Of a stretch of 29,810 bases of DNA, positions 1 to 13,212 are shown in pieces. The position numbers were made by a program, and so were the translations under genes. The stretch is taken from the NCBI GenBank assembly GCA_964058805.1, contig CAXKVV010001070.1:1-29810 (forward strand), given 5' to 3'. The stretch comes from Schoenoplectus triqueter (Eukaryota > Streptophyta > Magnoliopsida > Poales > Cyperaceae). How positions within the stretch are numbered: the stretch's first letter is position 1; every line of letters begins with the position of its first letter. The notes under the pieces are model-generated. The model had not been told where the DNA came from, did not search any database, and was given only the letters and a program-made list of their open reading frames with translations.

Positions 1-1049
1 CATTACTATCAAAATATTTAAGCAACTGCTCTTGTATAGCAGTTTATAATGGAACATATGGGATTAATAAATAACAAATTGCTGGCCATCCTTTTTTTGT
101 TTGGGAGCTGAAAAAATTAGAAAATTACATCTTAGCTATGCAGCAAAGTTGTTCTCCGGTTTTCGTTGGATGCATTTTTATGCTTATTACATGGCTCTCT
201 AACAGAACCAGCAATATGAACGATTTTTTTTTAGAATATGAAAATTAATTGAACTCCTATTGGGGATAGCTACCTGGGTGCTATATTCTTGTGTATATAG
301 TTGCTGACTTGTTGTGTTCTGGCTGTGTTTTGTTGAAGCCTGGTGTGCTTATAACTCTCCTTGAGGAAGACACAGGGTTTCATTCCATGAAAGTCTGTGG
401 TTAAAAATTATGGGTTTTATTTTGGCTAAAGATGAAAATAATTTCAAAATGGATTCTAAATTAGGTAATGGTGAACCATCATGCTACTCTATGCCTTGCG
501 AGGTTTTCTTTGCACAAAAATCAACTATTTCATAAATACAAAAACATAATGTTTTTGACCTCTATTTTTTTTATCTGCATCTGACATTAAGAATTCTAGT
601 AATTTGCAACCTGTATCTGATATTAGATTTATGAAATTTTGTAGGGGTTATGATTTTATAAGTTGTGTTTGTCGATATTGAGTTTTAGTAGTAAACAATT
701 TAGTTCAAGTCAAGAAGACTAAGTAGTAAGTACTGCTTGCCAGATTTGTCAACCCATTTTTAATCATTGGTTGCAAAGTATTTAAAATATTTTCTGTGTT
801 AGCATAAGAAACTATGGTGTCTTGTTTTCATTATAGCCAAAATGTTTTGCGTATTTTGTAATACATACAAATTTTTAAATGGGTTCTCTGTTGCTAGTTG
901 CAACTGAAGTACTGCCATTTTTGTTAGATTGATATATCTTCAAGGTAATAAACTTCCAAGCCTTTGAAAAATGTAACTTTAAGCTCTCTTTCTCGAGTAT
1001 TTTTTTATCAGCTATTATAATAAGAGGCATATTTATTGACTAATTGTAG
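1..1049 (+). other. Intron of the E2 gene (3' part)
   Basis: This stretch is AT-rich and contains no sequence resembling E2 residues 1-66. It ends with TAATTGTAG directly before the GTG codon of residue 67, a good acceptor with a possible GACTAAT branch site just upstream. It is therefore read as the 3' part of an intron whose donor lies outside the window. No other gene is visible. Confidence 0.8.
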
Positions 1050-1778
<729 letters not shown>

Positions 1779-1930
1779 AATATTGTCATGTAAAATTTAA
1801 AACAAACTTGATCAACTATTCAACTTGGCCTTTTTAGTACCCCCTCTGTATTATTTATTTCGTATGTTTGAGTTAGTGTGTTGCTCTTTGACTAAGGAAT
1901 TAAAATGAAGAACTGAAAAGGCCGATCACA
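1779..1930 (+). other. Probable 3' UTR of the E2 gene
   Basis: Follows the TAA stop. It has TGTA/TTGT-rich far-upstream-type sequence near 1850-1890 and an AATTAAAA near-upstream-type poly(A) signal at 1898-1905. The exact cleavage site cannot be fixed. Confidence 0.45.
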
Positions 1931-4900
1931 TCGACTTAACTAGAAGAGAAAACTACCATTCCGTGCTTTCGTATAGATTTATATGGATTTTGATATTTTA
2001 AATTACCATTCATTTCTTATATGCCAAGTGGAAATCGAAAGTAAAAGAATGCCAATTTGGTAGTTAAATAACGGGGGCTTCTTTTGTGGAAAAACATGAT
2101 GCATTGGATTCATATTTATAACATTTTCAAAAGGAGTGGATGCTAATAAGTGATCCGATAACATTATTCTGTTAGAAATCTGCTATTAGAAACCGTAAAT
2201 GGCTCATTTAATGGCTCATTTACTTTTAACGTTATGCACTTTTTAATATTAATGTGACCCGATTAATTAAGTTATAAATAAATCGTTATGTAATTAGAGC
2301 ATTAGATCTGTGATTAATCTTAAACGTTGAATTGATATATGATGGACATATCAAATTTAGAGTTAAATATATGATGGCGTTTTAAATTATATATAATTAG
2401 TCCATCAAATATCATTAGATTAGAACTTCTGCAAATTTAATCAATCTACAAGATTAATAGTGTATTTTTAAATATCTTTTCAGGATATTTTAATGATTTT
2501 TTTGGTTTTATTTAAAATTTCATTGTTAAAAATTTCAAGTTATCCTCCATTTTTCATCGTTTTCTTTTCATTTTGGACCTAAATAAATTGAGCAGAGACA
2601 TGATATGAGCTCTCTCGTTCGGGGCTATGATTGTATTTGTATGATGTATGATAAAGCCGAATTGGGCCGTTGTTTGGTGCAACTGTACAAGCGACCCACT
2701 GTTATTTTTATTTTTATTTTGATCTTTTATAGAAAGGTGCACATTGAAAATTTTACTTTTGACCTTGGAAAATTGTTGATACAAAAGAATTGCAAGAACT
2801 TCTCTCATTCTTTTTTATTATGCTGGTAAGTTCAATCCTGACTCCTAAAACTTTTGGTGGTACCAGGACACATCGGATTGTAGATTTTTCATAGATTTTT
2901 GTGTCTCACAAAAATCAAATGGAAAACCAGAAGGATTATACCACATTGAATACATGTACAACAATCAATTAGAAGCTCTTTATTTACAACTACAAATCTA
3001 AGTTCGTTTGTTTCTTACATTCAAAATAAACCAATTACCAAAAACCAAAAGAAGAAAAAAAAAAACGTGACGAATAAGCCGGGCCCATGACTGGGCTGAC
3101 AAATCCTCCTTTTACATTCCAAGGAGCCCAAAATCCAGCATTTAAATTTGCAATCAACAAAATCCAAGTTGGCTAATTTAATGCATCATGATTGATGATA
3201 ATATGAATTCGACTTCTCTAGAGTATTGTATAATTACATTAATTGTTTGAATTCACAATGGTCGTCGAATTTGAACCGTGATCAGAATAAATACCACAGT
3301 GTTTTTTAAATTCATGAGATGGACAATTTGAACAATAAATTTATGCATTAAGTACATTTAGGCGATGCGAATTTGATTGAAACATGGAGGGGCATAAGGA
3401 ATTTACACGGGACTTTTGGATTTTTACTTGAAAGAAATGCTTTTACACATCACTGCTTCATCAAGATAATTTATTGATAACATCTTAACAGGAGATGCAA
3501 CATTTCTGAGAACAAAAAATAGAACTGAAATAATTCAAAGAGTGAAAATTTTATGCTAATTTTGTTTATCCAAATCAGTTCACCAACTCAGCACCAATCT
3601 CAGAATAAGTGAATAACTATTTTTTTTGCTATCAATAAGTGTCATCTCTAATTAATGCTGATTCCATTGTTCATGTAATTGTAGCACGTCCAATTTCTTC
3701 CACATAAAATAAAAATCCACAAAGGAAAAACCAGATCCACAATCAATTATTTTCCCCCTTTTTCATTTGAATTTGTACTTGTGATTCTGATACACATTGT
3801 TTCTTATCATAAACTAATGTTTGACTTTCAAATAATTTGTATGTGGCTTACATTAGTCCAAACAAATCAAATGTATGGAATTCAACCTCAGGATTCAAAT
3901 AGTATTTGACTTTCCATTATTATTTTGTTCCCTCTATTGCCCCTCTTTTAGGATCTCTTGTTAGTGTAGGTGCATTACTTCTGACGACAATTAGTGCTTA
4001 TCAGCTTAATTATATTCTTTCAAGCATTTAATGCTAGGGGCGCGTGGTGCGAAGCTGAGAGGAGTTTCAATTTTCGTCAAATTTCAAAAAACTTTTTTTC
4101 TTGTTTTGACTTCATTTTAGGGAAATTGATTTTAATCCAGAAATTGTAGCAGTTCTTCTTCTTAAGCCACCATTTTAAACTCAATTCACAATAAATTATA
4201 TTATAGCTTTTTGAGTTTTGTAAGACTTTACTCCCAGTTGTAAAGGTATAATGTACTTTTATCATTTTGGAAGACATTGATTAGTTCAATTATTCAGGAG
4301 TTTTAGAAGTACAAATTATAAAACATACAATCGTGACCATTTATATTATTCTTAAGGTGAAAAAATTTTCTATGTCGGCACATTGAAATGTTGTATATAC
4401 TATATATGAAGCTAATAAGTACCTTTGGCGACATTGCAAACACAAATATCATATCTCAATTCAAAAATCAAATTATATTATGAACATACATTAACAAATA
4501 TTTAAACTATTATTTCGTGCAATAAGTTGGAGGTATTTGCTGGCTTCCTTGTCTTCATTGGTTGGCATTGAAAAATAATTTCTTTTCTGATAACTTTACA
4601 TAGTTAGCTCCAAGTTTAAAGCAAGAGACAACACATAAAAAAACATCATCATGGCAAAGACATGCGTGTTATATATCAAGATTCGTATAGTGTTGAAATT
4701 TATTTCTCTTCATTAATTCGAGGCGTAGATTAGGATCTATTAGATAAATTTCAATATTTCCTTACTTTCGTACGTGCTAAATTGCTAATGGTTGGCATGT
4801 TCTCTTTTAATTATAGCTTTGCGTCAGCGAAATACAGCGGCGGCCCTTGGCATTTTTTTGGAAATACATTAAATTAATTGGATGGTAAAAATTGATATAT

Positions 4901-5510
4901 ATTTTTTTAATTTAGAAAAGATTAAATAATTTTCGCATATATCGGAATGATGGCTCTCTTATCGATTTTATGGAAAGGCTCTAGATTTTATCTGGATCTT
5001 TGCATTCATCGACCACATGTTTTAACACAGTAAAAAAGGGACCGATATAAAATCTAATCTCAGGCTTTTTCATTGCGTTGGGAAAAATTGCATTTCAGAA
5101 TTTGTGAAAATTAGTTAATTTTTCTAAAAATAAAAGAAGATTCGAAAATTGAGCTAAATACATACTTACTTTTTCTATTATGAAAGCACAGAAATTACCT
5201 TTTACTTTTCTCATTAAGTTGGGTTCGAACGCCGTTTTTATTTTTAAGACATACATACAGATAGAGTAAATAGATGATTTATTTTCATATACAAATATTT
5301 ATTATTTTATTAATATTTTAGAATTTTTTTAAGAAATCTAAAGTAAATACATAGAAGTTAAAAAAGTAAATTTTTTTTTGTATCCCTTAAAATCTTGATA
5401 TGAATAATTATTTAACTACATAAATCAAAATTTGGGAATAAATTTAAATAATTTTTGAGTTAAACTCATAGAAGGTCTACATGAACTTAAACCCGTGCTA
5501 TATATATTTA
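1931..5510. other. AT-rich intergenic region, no gene recognised
   Basis: No protein or RNA gene is supported. At 2330-2412 a GATATATGATGGAC motif faces a near-identical GATATTTGATGGAC on the other strand, a possible foldback remnant (see findings). At 3078-3105 a small GC-richer spot carries GGGCCCATG and ACTGGGC. Short open frames at 2554-2829 and 4077-4277 have no recognisable domain. Confidence 0.6.
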
Positions 5511-5513
5511 CTC

Positions 5514-5516
<3 letters not shown>

Positions 5517-5547
<31 letters not shown>
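5517..5547. repeat. (AT)n microsatellite
   Basis: Uninterrupted AT dinucleotides, about 15 units, followed by AAAGAGAG and then the left end of the foldback element at 5555. The TA-run plus GA-run edge resembles that of the element at 13691. Confidence 0.95.
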
Positions 5548-5550
<3 letters not shown>

Positions 5551-5554
5551 AGAG

Positions 5555-5894
5555 TAAGCATAGTTAGTGATCTAATTTGCTATGGATTAAAAAATATTAC
5601 TAAATTATTTTTAAATTTTAATTTATATATCTCAATAATTTATTTATATTAAAATTTATGGGATAGAAATTTTTTCTAAGTATTTATTTTTTATTTTTTA
5701 AGATGACTTAATAATAATATTCAAATAAATATATTTTTTAAGTCATTTTTAAAAACTCAAAATAAATCTTTAGAAATTTTTTGTATTGCACAGGATTTGA
5801 GGTAAAGAATTTATTAAGACCCATAAATTAAGATTTGAATATAATTAAACTATTTTTTTAGTCCATAATAAATTTAATCACTAATTGTGCATAA
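5555..5894. mobile_element. Foldback MITE, (AT)n-bordered
   Basis: Almost the whole element is an imperfect inverted repeat. The left arm reads TTAGTGATCTAATTTGCTAT then GGATTAAAAAA; the complement of the right arm reads TTAGTGATTAAATTTATTAT then GGACTAAAAAA. Both arms continue through AATTTAT...CTCAATAA/TCTTAATAA blocks to a shared GATGACTTAA/AATGACTTAA near the centre. It encodes nothing, so it is non-autonomous. No clear target-site duplication is visible and the superfamily is unknown. Confidence 0.7.
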
Positions 5895-7760
5895 CAATCA
5901 AGCATATCTCAATAACCAATTCAAAGTGCCGGAGGGTCATGCGCTTTGCGCTTAGTCATCAATTTCAAATTGAAAATGATCAATCTAAACTGTTCAAATA
6001 TAGAGATGTGATATAGTTAAACAAATAATCTTATTTTTTAATATATAATAATAGATCAATATTTATCATTAATGAGCCTGTTAACAATAGCAAAAACAAC
6101 GAATCTAGTAAGGTGGGCCATATTTGCCGAGCACTTTCGTGCACTGCCCCTTCTAGTTTAATTTTCATTAATTACCAATCAAACCACATTGAAAAATGTC
6201 TTCTTCCAAAGCAGCGCACGTATTGGCACGCACACGTGCATGTGGAAACAAATAACAATCTTTGTTCGGGATCTCGTCATCTAGAATAGTTGCAAACTTG
6301 CAACACAAATTAACAATACAACTTGTCATGTTCTTGGACAAAGTACATGATAAGTATCAAGTGAGATTATCAATACATATTATGTTACTAAGGTAGAAAA
6401 GAATTTACATGAATATATAAATTAAAAATAAACGAAATCTGTCTATCCTACTCATTTCGATGTGAATTCAGGCTTAAAAAAATACAGATTATTTTTTGTG
6501 AATAACAGAAAAAATTAAAATTTTCTTCAATGGCTAAAACTTTTAGTCCTACTTATACTTCAAAATTCTTAATTGTAAATTTCTGAAAATAATATATAGG
6601 TCCTCAAGGATCAAGTTATTTTCAGCTTTGATCAAAGTTAATTATCTCCACACCTAAATAAAGCTCTTAAATAATAATTAAGATTTTTTAAATCTTGAAA
6701 ATTAGGAGCTATACTGTACAACCATGATGGATTAATTGTACATAAAATTTCGGAGGAGTTTGAAACTTCTCCATCACATGCATCCCACATGCCACGGTAA
6801 TTAATGATGGGTGTTTGGTTTTTGGGTATCAACGCCCAAAGCAGCTCAGTTTCCCATTGGTAATTACTAATTACAATCATGGTTTCTATTGTTATTTATT
6901 TTGTCACGGTCGTGTTTACATAGTTAGCCAACCACGTCTCTCACAAGATTTTTAAAGCGTTCCCAAATCAAGGCTATAAATGAAATATATGCTCATGCAA
7001 AGGACACTGCATCATGGCATGTCAACAGTGCGGATACAAAATTTTAATCAGAGATAAATAATTGAATTGTAATAATTTATCGAATTTAAATTTATTAATT
7101 AATCGGTACTAAATAAAAAAAATAATTTAACATATATTTTTATCTAATAAAAAATTATCAAAATATATCTTTTATATATTAATCATGAAATAAAAATAAA
7201 TAATCATACCGATCAAGAAAATTTTTCCCTGCAAACTTCATATTTTGAAACTTTTACAATTCTATCATTATATACTAATTTTTTTAATAAAAAATAATCA
7301 GATAATTCGGGGATCAGAAATTAATTTCAGAGGAGTCAGATTCGTAAAATTTTAACCTAAAAATATTATTTTTTAAAATCCAAAAAAAATCATTTGAGCC
7401 AATGTGCATCCGTCCCAGCATATTAACCTATAGTAATGTGGTCCGATGCAATGGTAATTAAAAGAAGTAAAATTTACTAATGAAGGAGATGCTTCGTGCA
7501 TGTAGGAGATCGTGCATATGATCAACCTTGACCAATAAATGTTGTTGAGAGTTGTATACTACTACTAGTATAATTCGGATGTGACAACCAAGCTAATTAT
7601 GTCGGTAGTTCAACTTCAAGGTGATAAATGAGAAAAAAAATTAAGCTATTTTATAATTAATGAAAAATCTATAATATTTTTTGAATGGTTTATTTGAAAA
7701 TACCAATAAATTCGTCATATATATAGATATTGATGTTCACTAAAATAATCTCACTCAAGG

Positions 7761-7787
<27 letters not shown>
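7761..7787. repeat. (AT)n microsatellite
   Basis: About 13 uninterrupted AT units. Confidence 0.95.
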
Positions 7788-7792
<5 letters not shown>

Positions 7793-7820
7793 ACGCTCAT
7801 TGCAGCAATTAATTTCATTC

Positions 7821-7855
7821 GAAGAGAGTTTTTCTTTAAAACAAAGATTCTCTTC
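7821..7855. repeat. Short hairpin
   Basis: GAAGAGA at 7821-7827 pairs with TCTCTTC at 7849-7855, with an inner CTTT/AAAG helix. A local inverted repeat with no assigned function. Confidence 0.6.
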
Positions 7856-8557
7856 ATCTAAATGCTGTTCAAAATGATTGACTGAATTCTAGAAATGGAA
7901 TGAGCCACTTCCATGCAACTACTCAATACTAATTGTAACTCACCGCATTTGTTGAAATTTGCATATTTAATGGCACTTCCTTAAACACGTATATTTGTGC
8001 ACAAAAATTAATGCAACGATTTCCAAAAATGACATCCACTTGCCAAAGTTGATTGCTCAAGATTTTTTTTTTAACCTTTTGTCGCTTTCTCTTTTGTTTT
8101 ATTTTCTTGCGATTTTTAATGGAAGATGTGGCATAGGCGATATTGAAATGGGCTTTATTTGCTCGAGGAGAAAATAATAAAATAGGTTTTGATTTCTCAA
8201 GAAAAAAAATATTAAATGAGCAGTCAGTGCTCAAGAAAAATATTTATTAAAATGGGTTTTCTTGAGATGTTGCAAGTTTATTGATTCACACAATCCTTTG
8301 TTTTAACAATTTTTCAAGAACTACGGTTCTTAATTAATATACGATTTTTTGTGCGATTAGCATTTCATGCTTAACTTGTTGTTAGGTTGGAATGACAACC
8401 ATTCCACAGATTCCTGCAGAAATCTATTTGATGCAAGTCGGTGTTTTTAAAATTAAAAAAATTGATCGTGCAATCAAATTGGTCTCATTTGGTATATCAT
8501 ATATCAATATAAGTACATAACCGCGCCATCAGGTGAAGTTGTGACATGCAAATAGAT

Positions 8558-8984
8558 TAGTGGGTGTAAATTACTGATCTGATCCGACAATTTAATCTGA
8601 TACTATCTGACATGATCCGAAAATAAATGGATCGGATATGGGTTTAATTTTTTTATCCGAATCAGGTTCGGATCAACCCGATCCGATTAATTATATTTTT
8701 TGAAGTAATTTTGCGATTTAGTACTAATTAAAGCTTAAATATATAATAATTAAGATTAATTATAAATTAGTAATATTTTATTGCTTAAAATTATATAAAA
8801 ATAATTGATAAATATTTAATTATTTTATATGGGTCGGATCGGGTCGATCTATGACCCGTCAGATCGGGTATGGATCAAAAAAATTTGACCTGAATTTAAT
8901 AGAGTCGAATTCGAGTAGAGTCAAAAAATAATAAAATAATGTAACCCGACCGAACCCGATCTAATCTAACCCATTGACACATTA
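8558..8984. mobile_element. hAT-like MITE rich in CCCGATCC/GGATCGGG motifs
   Basis: The left end is TAGTGGGTGTAAATTAC and the complement of the right end begins TGTCAATGGGTTAGATTAG, degraded forms of the TAGGGGTGTCAAT end seen at 25911-26407. Both sides carry many GGATCGGG/CCCGATCC-type motifs around an AT-rich core. The core at about 8710-8750 (TTTAGTACTAATTAAAGCTT) is the reverse complement of the core of the 25911 element, so both belong to one family, inserted in opposite orientations. No coding capacity and no convincing target-site duplication. Confidence 0.72.
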
Positions 8985-9506
8985 ATAAACTGTTAATTTA
9001 TTTCAGAAAATTCTTGAACTGACTCTTCAACTTGTGGGCTTAGTTTTTAAGCCTATAAGGCCCAATAATACAGTAAGCTAACAGCCCTCTTTTGTATGAA
9101 CTCTGAATAAATGAATATGCAAATATACCCTGATACATGTTGTATTTCTGGATTCAGCTGGACCACTGTTGCAGCTGCCAGCTGCTTCATGTATTTATAT
9201 TTGACCAAGTTGTAGGTGAAGATGTCACAATTTTTATATTTTTTTGTAAATATAACAAATAAAAGGAATAAAATGATATCAAATTGACAACTCTATGTTA
9301 TCAAATATAATAAGTGGGATCCACATAATTTTAAACATAACAAGCCAAATCAAGTAGCTGCAGTTTCTGCGAATTGAAGTTTTTTAATTTATTATTATTG
9401 TTTATACAAAATTTGTACCCATATGAAATTATTGTTCTTAGTTGTAAATCATTTTAATACACTTTTGATATATTAAAAATAAATATTCATATGATATATA
9501 AAATAT

Positions 9507-9527
<21 letters not shown>
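9507..9527. repeat. (AT)n microsatellite
   Basis: About 10 uninterrupted TA units. Confidence 0.93.
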
Positions 9528-9537
<10 letters not shown>

Positions 9538-10676
9538 AAATTCCTATTTTTTAAGTTTGTTTTGATTTTCTTTAAAAGAGGCTTATTTTCATATGTAACA
9601 TTCATTATTTATTAATATTGTCAAGTCATCTTAAAAAAATTAATCAAATATTTAAAAAGAATGAAAAAAAATCTGTTTTAATATAAAGAATTTATTAAAA
9701 AATGATAATTTGAAAATGAACATTATGAAATGCATTGATAATATAATTATTTTAACGATGTAATTATTAAGTTCTTCTATCTTGAACTAACTAAAAAATA
9801 TTCCTCCATTTCATTTTTTATATATAATAAAATTTTGTTGGTTACAACGCATCTGAACCGAGTGTGTTAAAAGTTTATTTGGAGATAATATTATTTGTTT
9901 TTTAACTAGTAAAATGTTGTGAGGAATAAATAAATGGGGTCAACTTGTGTTGTAAATGAAAGAGGAATTGCATTGCTGGGGCCAAGTTTTAAATTTAGAT
10001 TCAACTTTGTAGACCGAGTTTAAAACTTAAGTCTGACTATGAACACAAAATTTAATTGTAGTCGTACCATTTTTGTACCATTTTGCTCGTTTTAGTTATT
10101 ATATTTATCAAAAAAAAAAATTAAGACATCATGTTAAAGCTTTCAACTCATCTTTGGAACATGATTAAAGCTAAAAAGACAAAATTGTAGGAGGTGAGCA
10201 TTGCCCGGTTTAACATTCAGAGCTTTTGCCCCACAATAATTGTTTAACTGCAAACTCCATAAATGTTTGGGACTTCACGGTTCACATGGTTGCCATGTTA
10301 AAGATAAAAGAGTCTAGGAATAAGGCATCAGTGTTGATATTATATAGCACTGCAACATGTAGAATTTCATAGAGCGGGTCACTAATTGCATGCAATTGAT
10401 GGAAACATGAAATGTCATTTTTTTTTCTCCTTATGTTGTAACTCTATATGTTTCGATAATTTAAAATATTGTTTGAAAAATTCAGAGAAATTTCTCTAAT
10501 GAATGAAGTTAAGAAATAATTTTGGTCAAGAAGAAAAATTAATGATGAAAGATTAATGTACTAATCATTTTTAGAGGCTAAAAATTACAGTATTTTTCAA
10601 AAACTCGTAGCAAAAATTAGAAATAGATTATATACTTCTTGAGTGAGAGAGACACCAAAACATCATAAATAAAGCG

Positions 10677-10707
10677 ACAATAATAATTATATTTCAATTA
10701 TTATTGT
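10677..10707. repeat. Perfect AT-rich hairpin
   Basis: ACAATAATAATT at 10677-10688 and AATTATTATTGT at 10696-10707 form a perfect 12 bp stem with a 7 nt loop. No role can be assigned. Confidence 0.7.
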
Positions 10708-11910
10708 TAATTTCACATCAACAGTACTAAACGTCTTATTGGTTTTATGTCACATCACATGTATGAATTATATCAACAAATTATTTTAACACAACAATAA
10801 AATGTTGGTTTACAACTTTACATGTACATATTTCTTTTTAATTCCCTTGTATGTGAGAGGATATTGACTTGTTACTTTTGTCGTATCAAAAAGTACTACT
10901 ATTCACTTTAAATAGTTTAAATCATTTTAGCACAAAGCATTCTAGAATAAAAAATGATATCGAAGTTCAAAAGCCTTCCCTCATCTGTTGCCTCATACTG
11001 ACAAGTGTGGGACCCATTAATCAGCTTTTACAGAAAATAATTACTGTTGGTCCTGTCGTCAGTGACCCGCTACAGTTAATGACAATCTGCAACCGACCGT
11101 ACAGGACCCAATTTAAAGTTTTAATGTCCTGCAAATACAAATTATTGTTGATGAATATATTTTGTTTCATGTGTTTCAGCACACCTGTTGCTTTTGCATT
11201 GTGCCATGCATTTTGGTCTCTTCTTACTGGATAGTCAATTTTTATACCAGATTACTGCTACTTCATGCATCTGGCGTCAATCTTACTGGCTTGCCACTCT
11301 TTTTGTAAATTAATCAACAGGATGTGATTGATATATATCTTATGTATTTATGTCTTGTTATAAGAACTCATCTCCTTACATAGGTGACCATGAGTAATTG
11401 AGTTGGGGTATGAAGTTCCATGGTTTCTTTGTTTTTTTCCCCTCTACATAGCAATATCAGAGATGTCAGAAAGGTCAGATTTTTTTAAAAAAAATATGAG
11501 TTAGGCCCTCAAATCAGATTTATATATTTATGGGTATTTCTTTCATCTTATAAAAAGGAATGGGGTTCGAGTCCTTTTTGTTGTGCAAATGAGGTACAAT
11601 TTGTAGTTTTTTTTCCTTCTCTTATGAATGGAAAATTCTTCTCTTTTCCCAAAAGATTGAGAGCTTGTTTGATAATATGAAAAGCAGTGGTTACACATAT
11701 GCCATATGGTGCGAGCCACAGGAGAACCGTACCAAGTGCAATTAAGTAATGAGCTTCGCACAGCTGGTTCTCTCTGCATCCACGAATTCCTCACTCCCTT
11801 GGATTTGTTTTGGGATTTGTGAAGCGATAATCTTAAAGACCCCTTAAAATCCAACGGACAGCGCAGTACTGCTCGGAAGGAGATAGGTTTCCCTCCATCC
11901 ACATGCCAGT

Positions 11911-11922
11911 TTTGGCGCCAAA
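11911..11922. promoter_or_regulatory. Palindromic E2F-type site
   Basis: TTTGGCGCCAAA is a perfect 12 bp palindrome and matches the plant E2F/DP consensus (TTTSSCGC class) on both strands. In plants such sites lie upstream of S-phase genes, but no such gene is visible within several kb. Confidence 0.5.
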
Positions 11923-12257
11923 TGCGTCTGCTCATTTGGCATGGGTTCCTCTCCAATCCAGTATGAATAGTCTTGACTGCAAATTCTACGGCTCTAATCA
12001 AATATAGTACATTTCATTCAGTTACAGATGAAATGAGAAAAGAGGGATGGATATAACTATAAGAAGAGTCAAATATGAAATGCATGGTTAAGATCTCTAA
12101 ATTTTGGGGCAATGCTAGAACAGCTAGATTGCTAGTTCTATCAATCGGAGAGAAGCTGAATTGTTGAGAGCTTTCCCGCCATGTTTCTATTGACCGTTGA
12201 AAAACAAAGCATGTGGTTTGAACCAGAGAGGTGGGGCACAGTGTGGAACGGATTTTG

Positions 12258-12373
12258 ACCGTACGATCCAGATAAACGGTTGAGATCAAACTCACATTAT
12301 GTCAACAAAATTGGTCATACCATATAACGGCTAGAACCATAGAATTACAGGTGGGATTGGATCTTGACCGTCC
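12258..12373. promoter_or_regulatory. Cluster of ACCGT / GATC motifs
   Basis: ACCGTACGATCCAGATAAAC followed by GGTTGAGATC (12258-12287), and GATTGGATCTTGACCGTCC (12355-12373). A further TGACCGTTGA lies at 12191. The same word style (CCGTYGGATC) recurs at 28681, 28825 and 28864. I know of no established factor for it. Confidence 0.35.
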
Positions 12374-12425
12374 AAAGGGAAATGTATGGTCAGATCTTAC
12401 CATTATGGCGCTAAATTTATTATTA

Positions 12426-13212
12426 GGAGTTTGCTATCAGTACATTAAAAAGAAACGAATAGAATGGACGAAGCACAATGGAAATAACATCAAATATAAA
12501 ACCGTTTACCAAACCCTGCCTTTTCATACCTTTTAATTTTATTTTAATGAAGTTTCAACCTAACCCTTGCCTTTACCAGTACTTCATAAATGTCAGTCTA
12601 TTTGCTGATTTCATTTTTTAAGGGTTGAAATATTTTCTTATAATTCTTTCATTATTGAACAATTGTGTGGGAGCATCAAATGCAAAAGTATGGGTACCCC
12701 GGAAAAATGGGATTAGATTTTTTTGTGTTTTGTATCTACTTTTCTTTAACATACTCACATACCAGTTTAATGCATGTACGATCATTATATTTAATGGGCC
12801 CAATAATACATAAATCAAGAGCATTCCCAGAAAAATTGATGCAACATCTATGATTAAATAAAGTAAATATGTCAAAAGAATCATTATCTATCTATATCAC
12901 CATGTATGTACTTTTCAATCAAATAATTTGTTCCTTTTCGAAGTATTGTGCATTTTTGCTGGCATACCTTTATAATATTTTCGTCTAGTTTTGACGTAGA
13001 ATTAGATTTTAAATAATTTGACAGGATTAAATTCAGAAAACTCCACGCTAAAAAAATTTACAAAATTAGACTTTATAAATCTAATGCTGGATAATTTACT
13101 ATTTTTTTTGTCTTACATATAAAAAAAATTTACTTAGGGAGCTTGGCCCCTACTACGGGTGCCAATTATTTTATTAAAAATATTTTGTACTTCGAGACTA
13201 ACTGTAGTATAA
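12426..13212. other. AT-rich intergenic region, no gene recognised
   Basis: Overlapping open frames at 12618-12884 on both strands lack any recognisable domain. GGCCCAATAATACA occurs at 12797-12810. Nothing else stands out. Confidence 0.55.

Larger units (their letters stand above)
5895..8557. other. AT-rich intergenic region, no gene recognised
   Basis: No gene is supported. It contains a G-box (CACGTG, near 6232, in ACACGTGCATGTGG), an (AT)n run, a hairpin at 7821-7855, and a poorly conserved local duplication near 8170-8270 (ATAAAATAGGTTTTGATTTC against ATTAAAATGGGTTTTCTTGA). Open frames at 6638-6880 and 7929-8234 are not similar to any protein I know. Confidence 0.55.
8985..10980. other. 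AT-rich intergenic region, no gene recognised
   Basis: No gene is supported. It holds GGCCCAATAATACA at 9059-9072 (repeated at 12797), an (AT)n run and a hairpin at 10677. The segment around 9625-9660 shares AAGTCATCTTAAAAAAATTA-like sequence with the arms of the 5555 element and may be an eroded relative. Confidence 0.5.
10981..12425. other. GC-richer, promoter-like intergenic block without a recognised gene
   Basis: This block is less AT-rich than its surroundings. It contains GTGTGGGACCCAT near 11006 (compatible with the TCP-factor GTGGGNCCC core), a palindromic E2F-type site at 11911-11922, and several CCGT/GATC motifs at 12180-12380. A 152-codon open frame on the minus strand (11543-12001) has no domain that I recognise, contains low-complexity Lys/Arg stretches and fits chance in GC-richer DNA. 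The block could be regulatory or encode a noncoding RNA. Confidence 0.4.

Noticed and set aside
5215..5240. GGGTTCGAACGCC as the B box of a tRNA gene
   Set aside because: No A box, acceptor stem or anticodon arm can be formed upstream.
7929..8234. 101-codon minus-strand frame as a gene
   Set aside because: Lysine-rich run comes from poly-T-rich DNA; nothing recognisable.
11564..11576. GGGGTTCGAGTCC as a tRNA T-arm
   Set aside because: The preceding 70 nt cannot fold as a tRNA; kept neither as tRNA nor as SINE.
11715..11785. GGAGAACC/GGTTCTCT inverted repeat as a microRNA precursor
   Set aside because: Only about ten pairs with a large loop, and no match to any conserved plant microRNA that I know.
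11543..12001. 152-codon minus-strand frame as a protein gene
   Set aside because: No recognised domain, odd composition with basic runs, no splice or start context, and GC-richer DNA makes such a frame plausible by chance.
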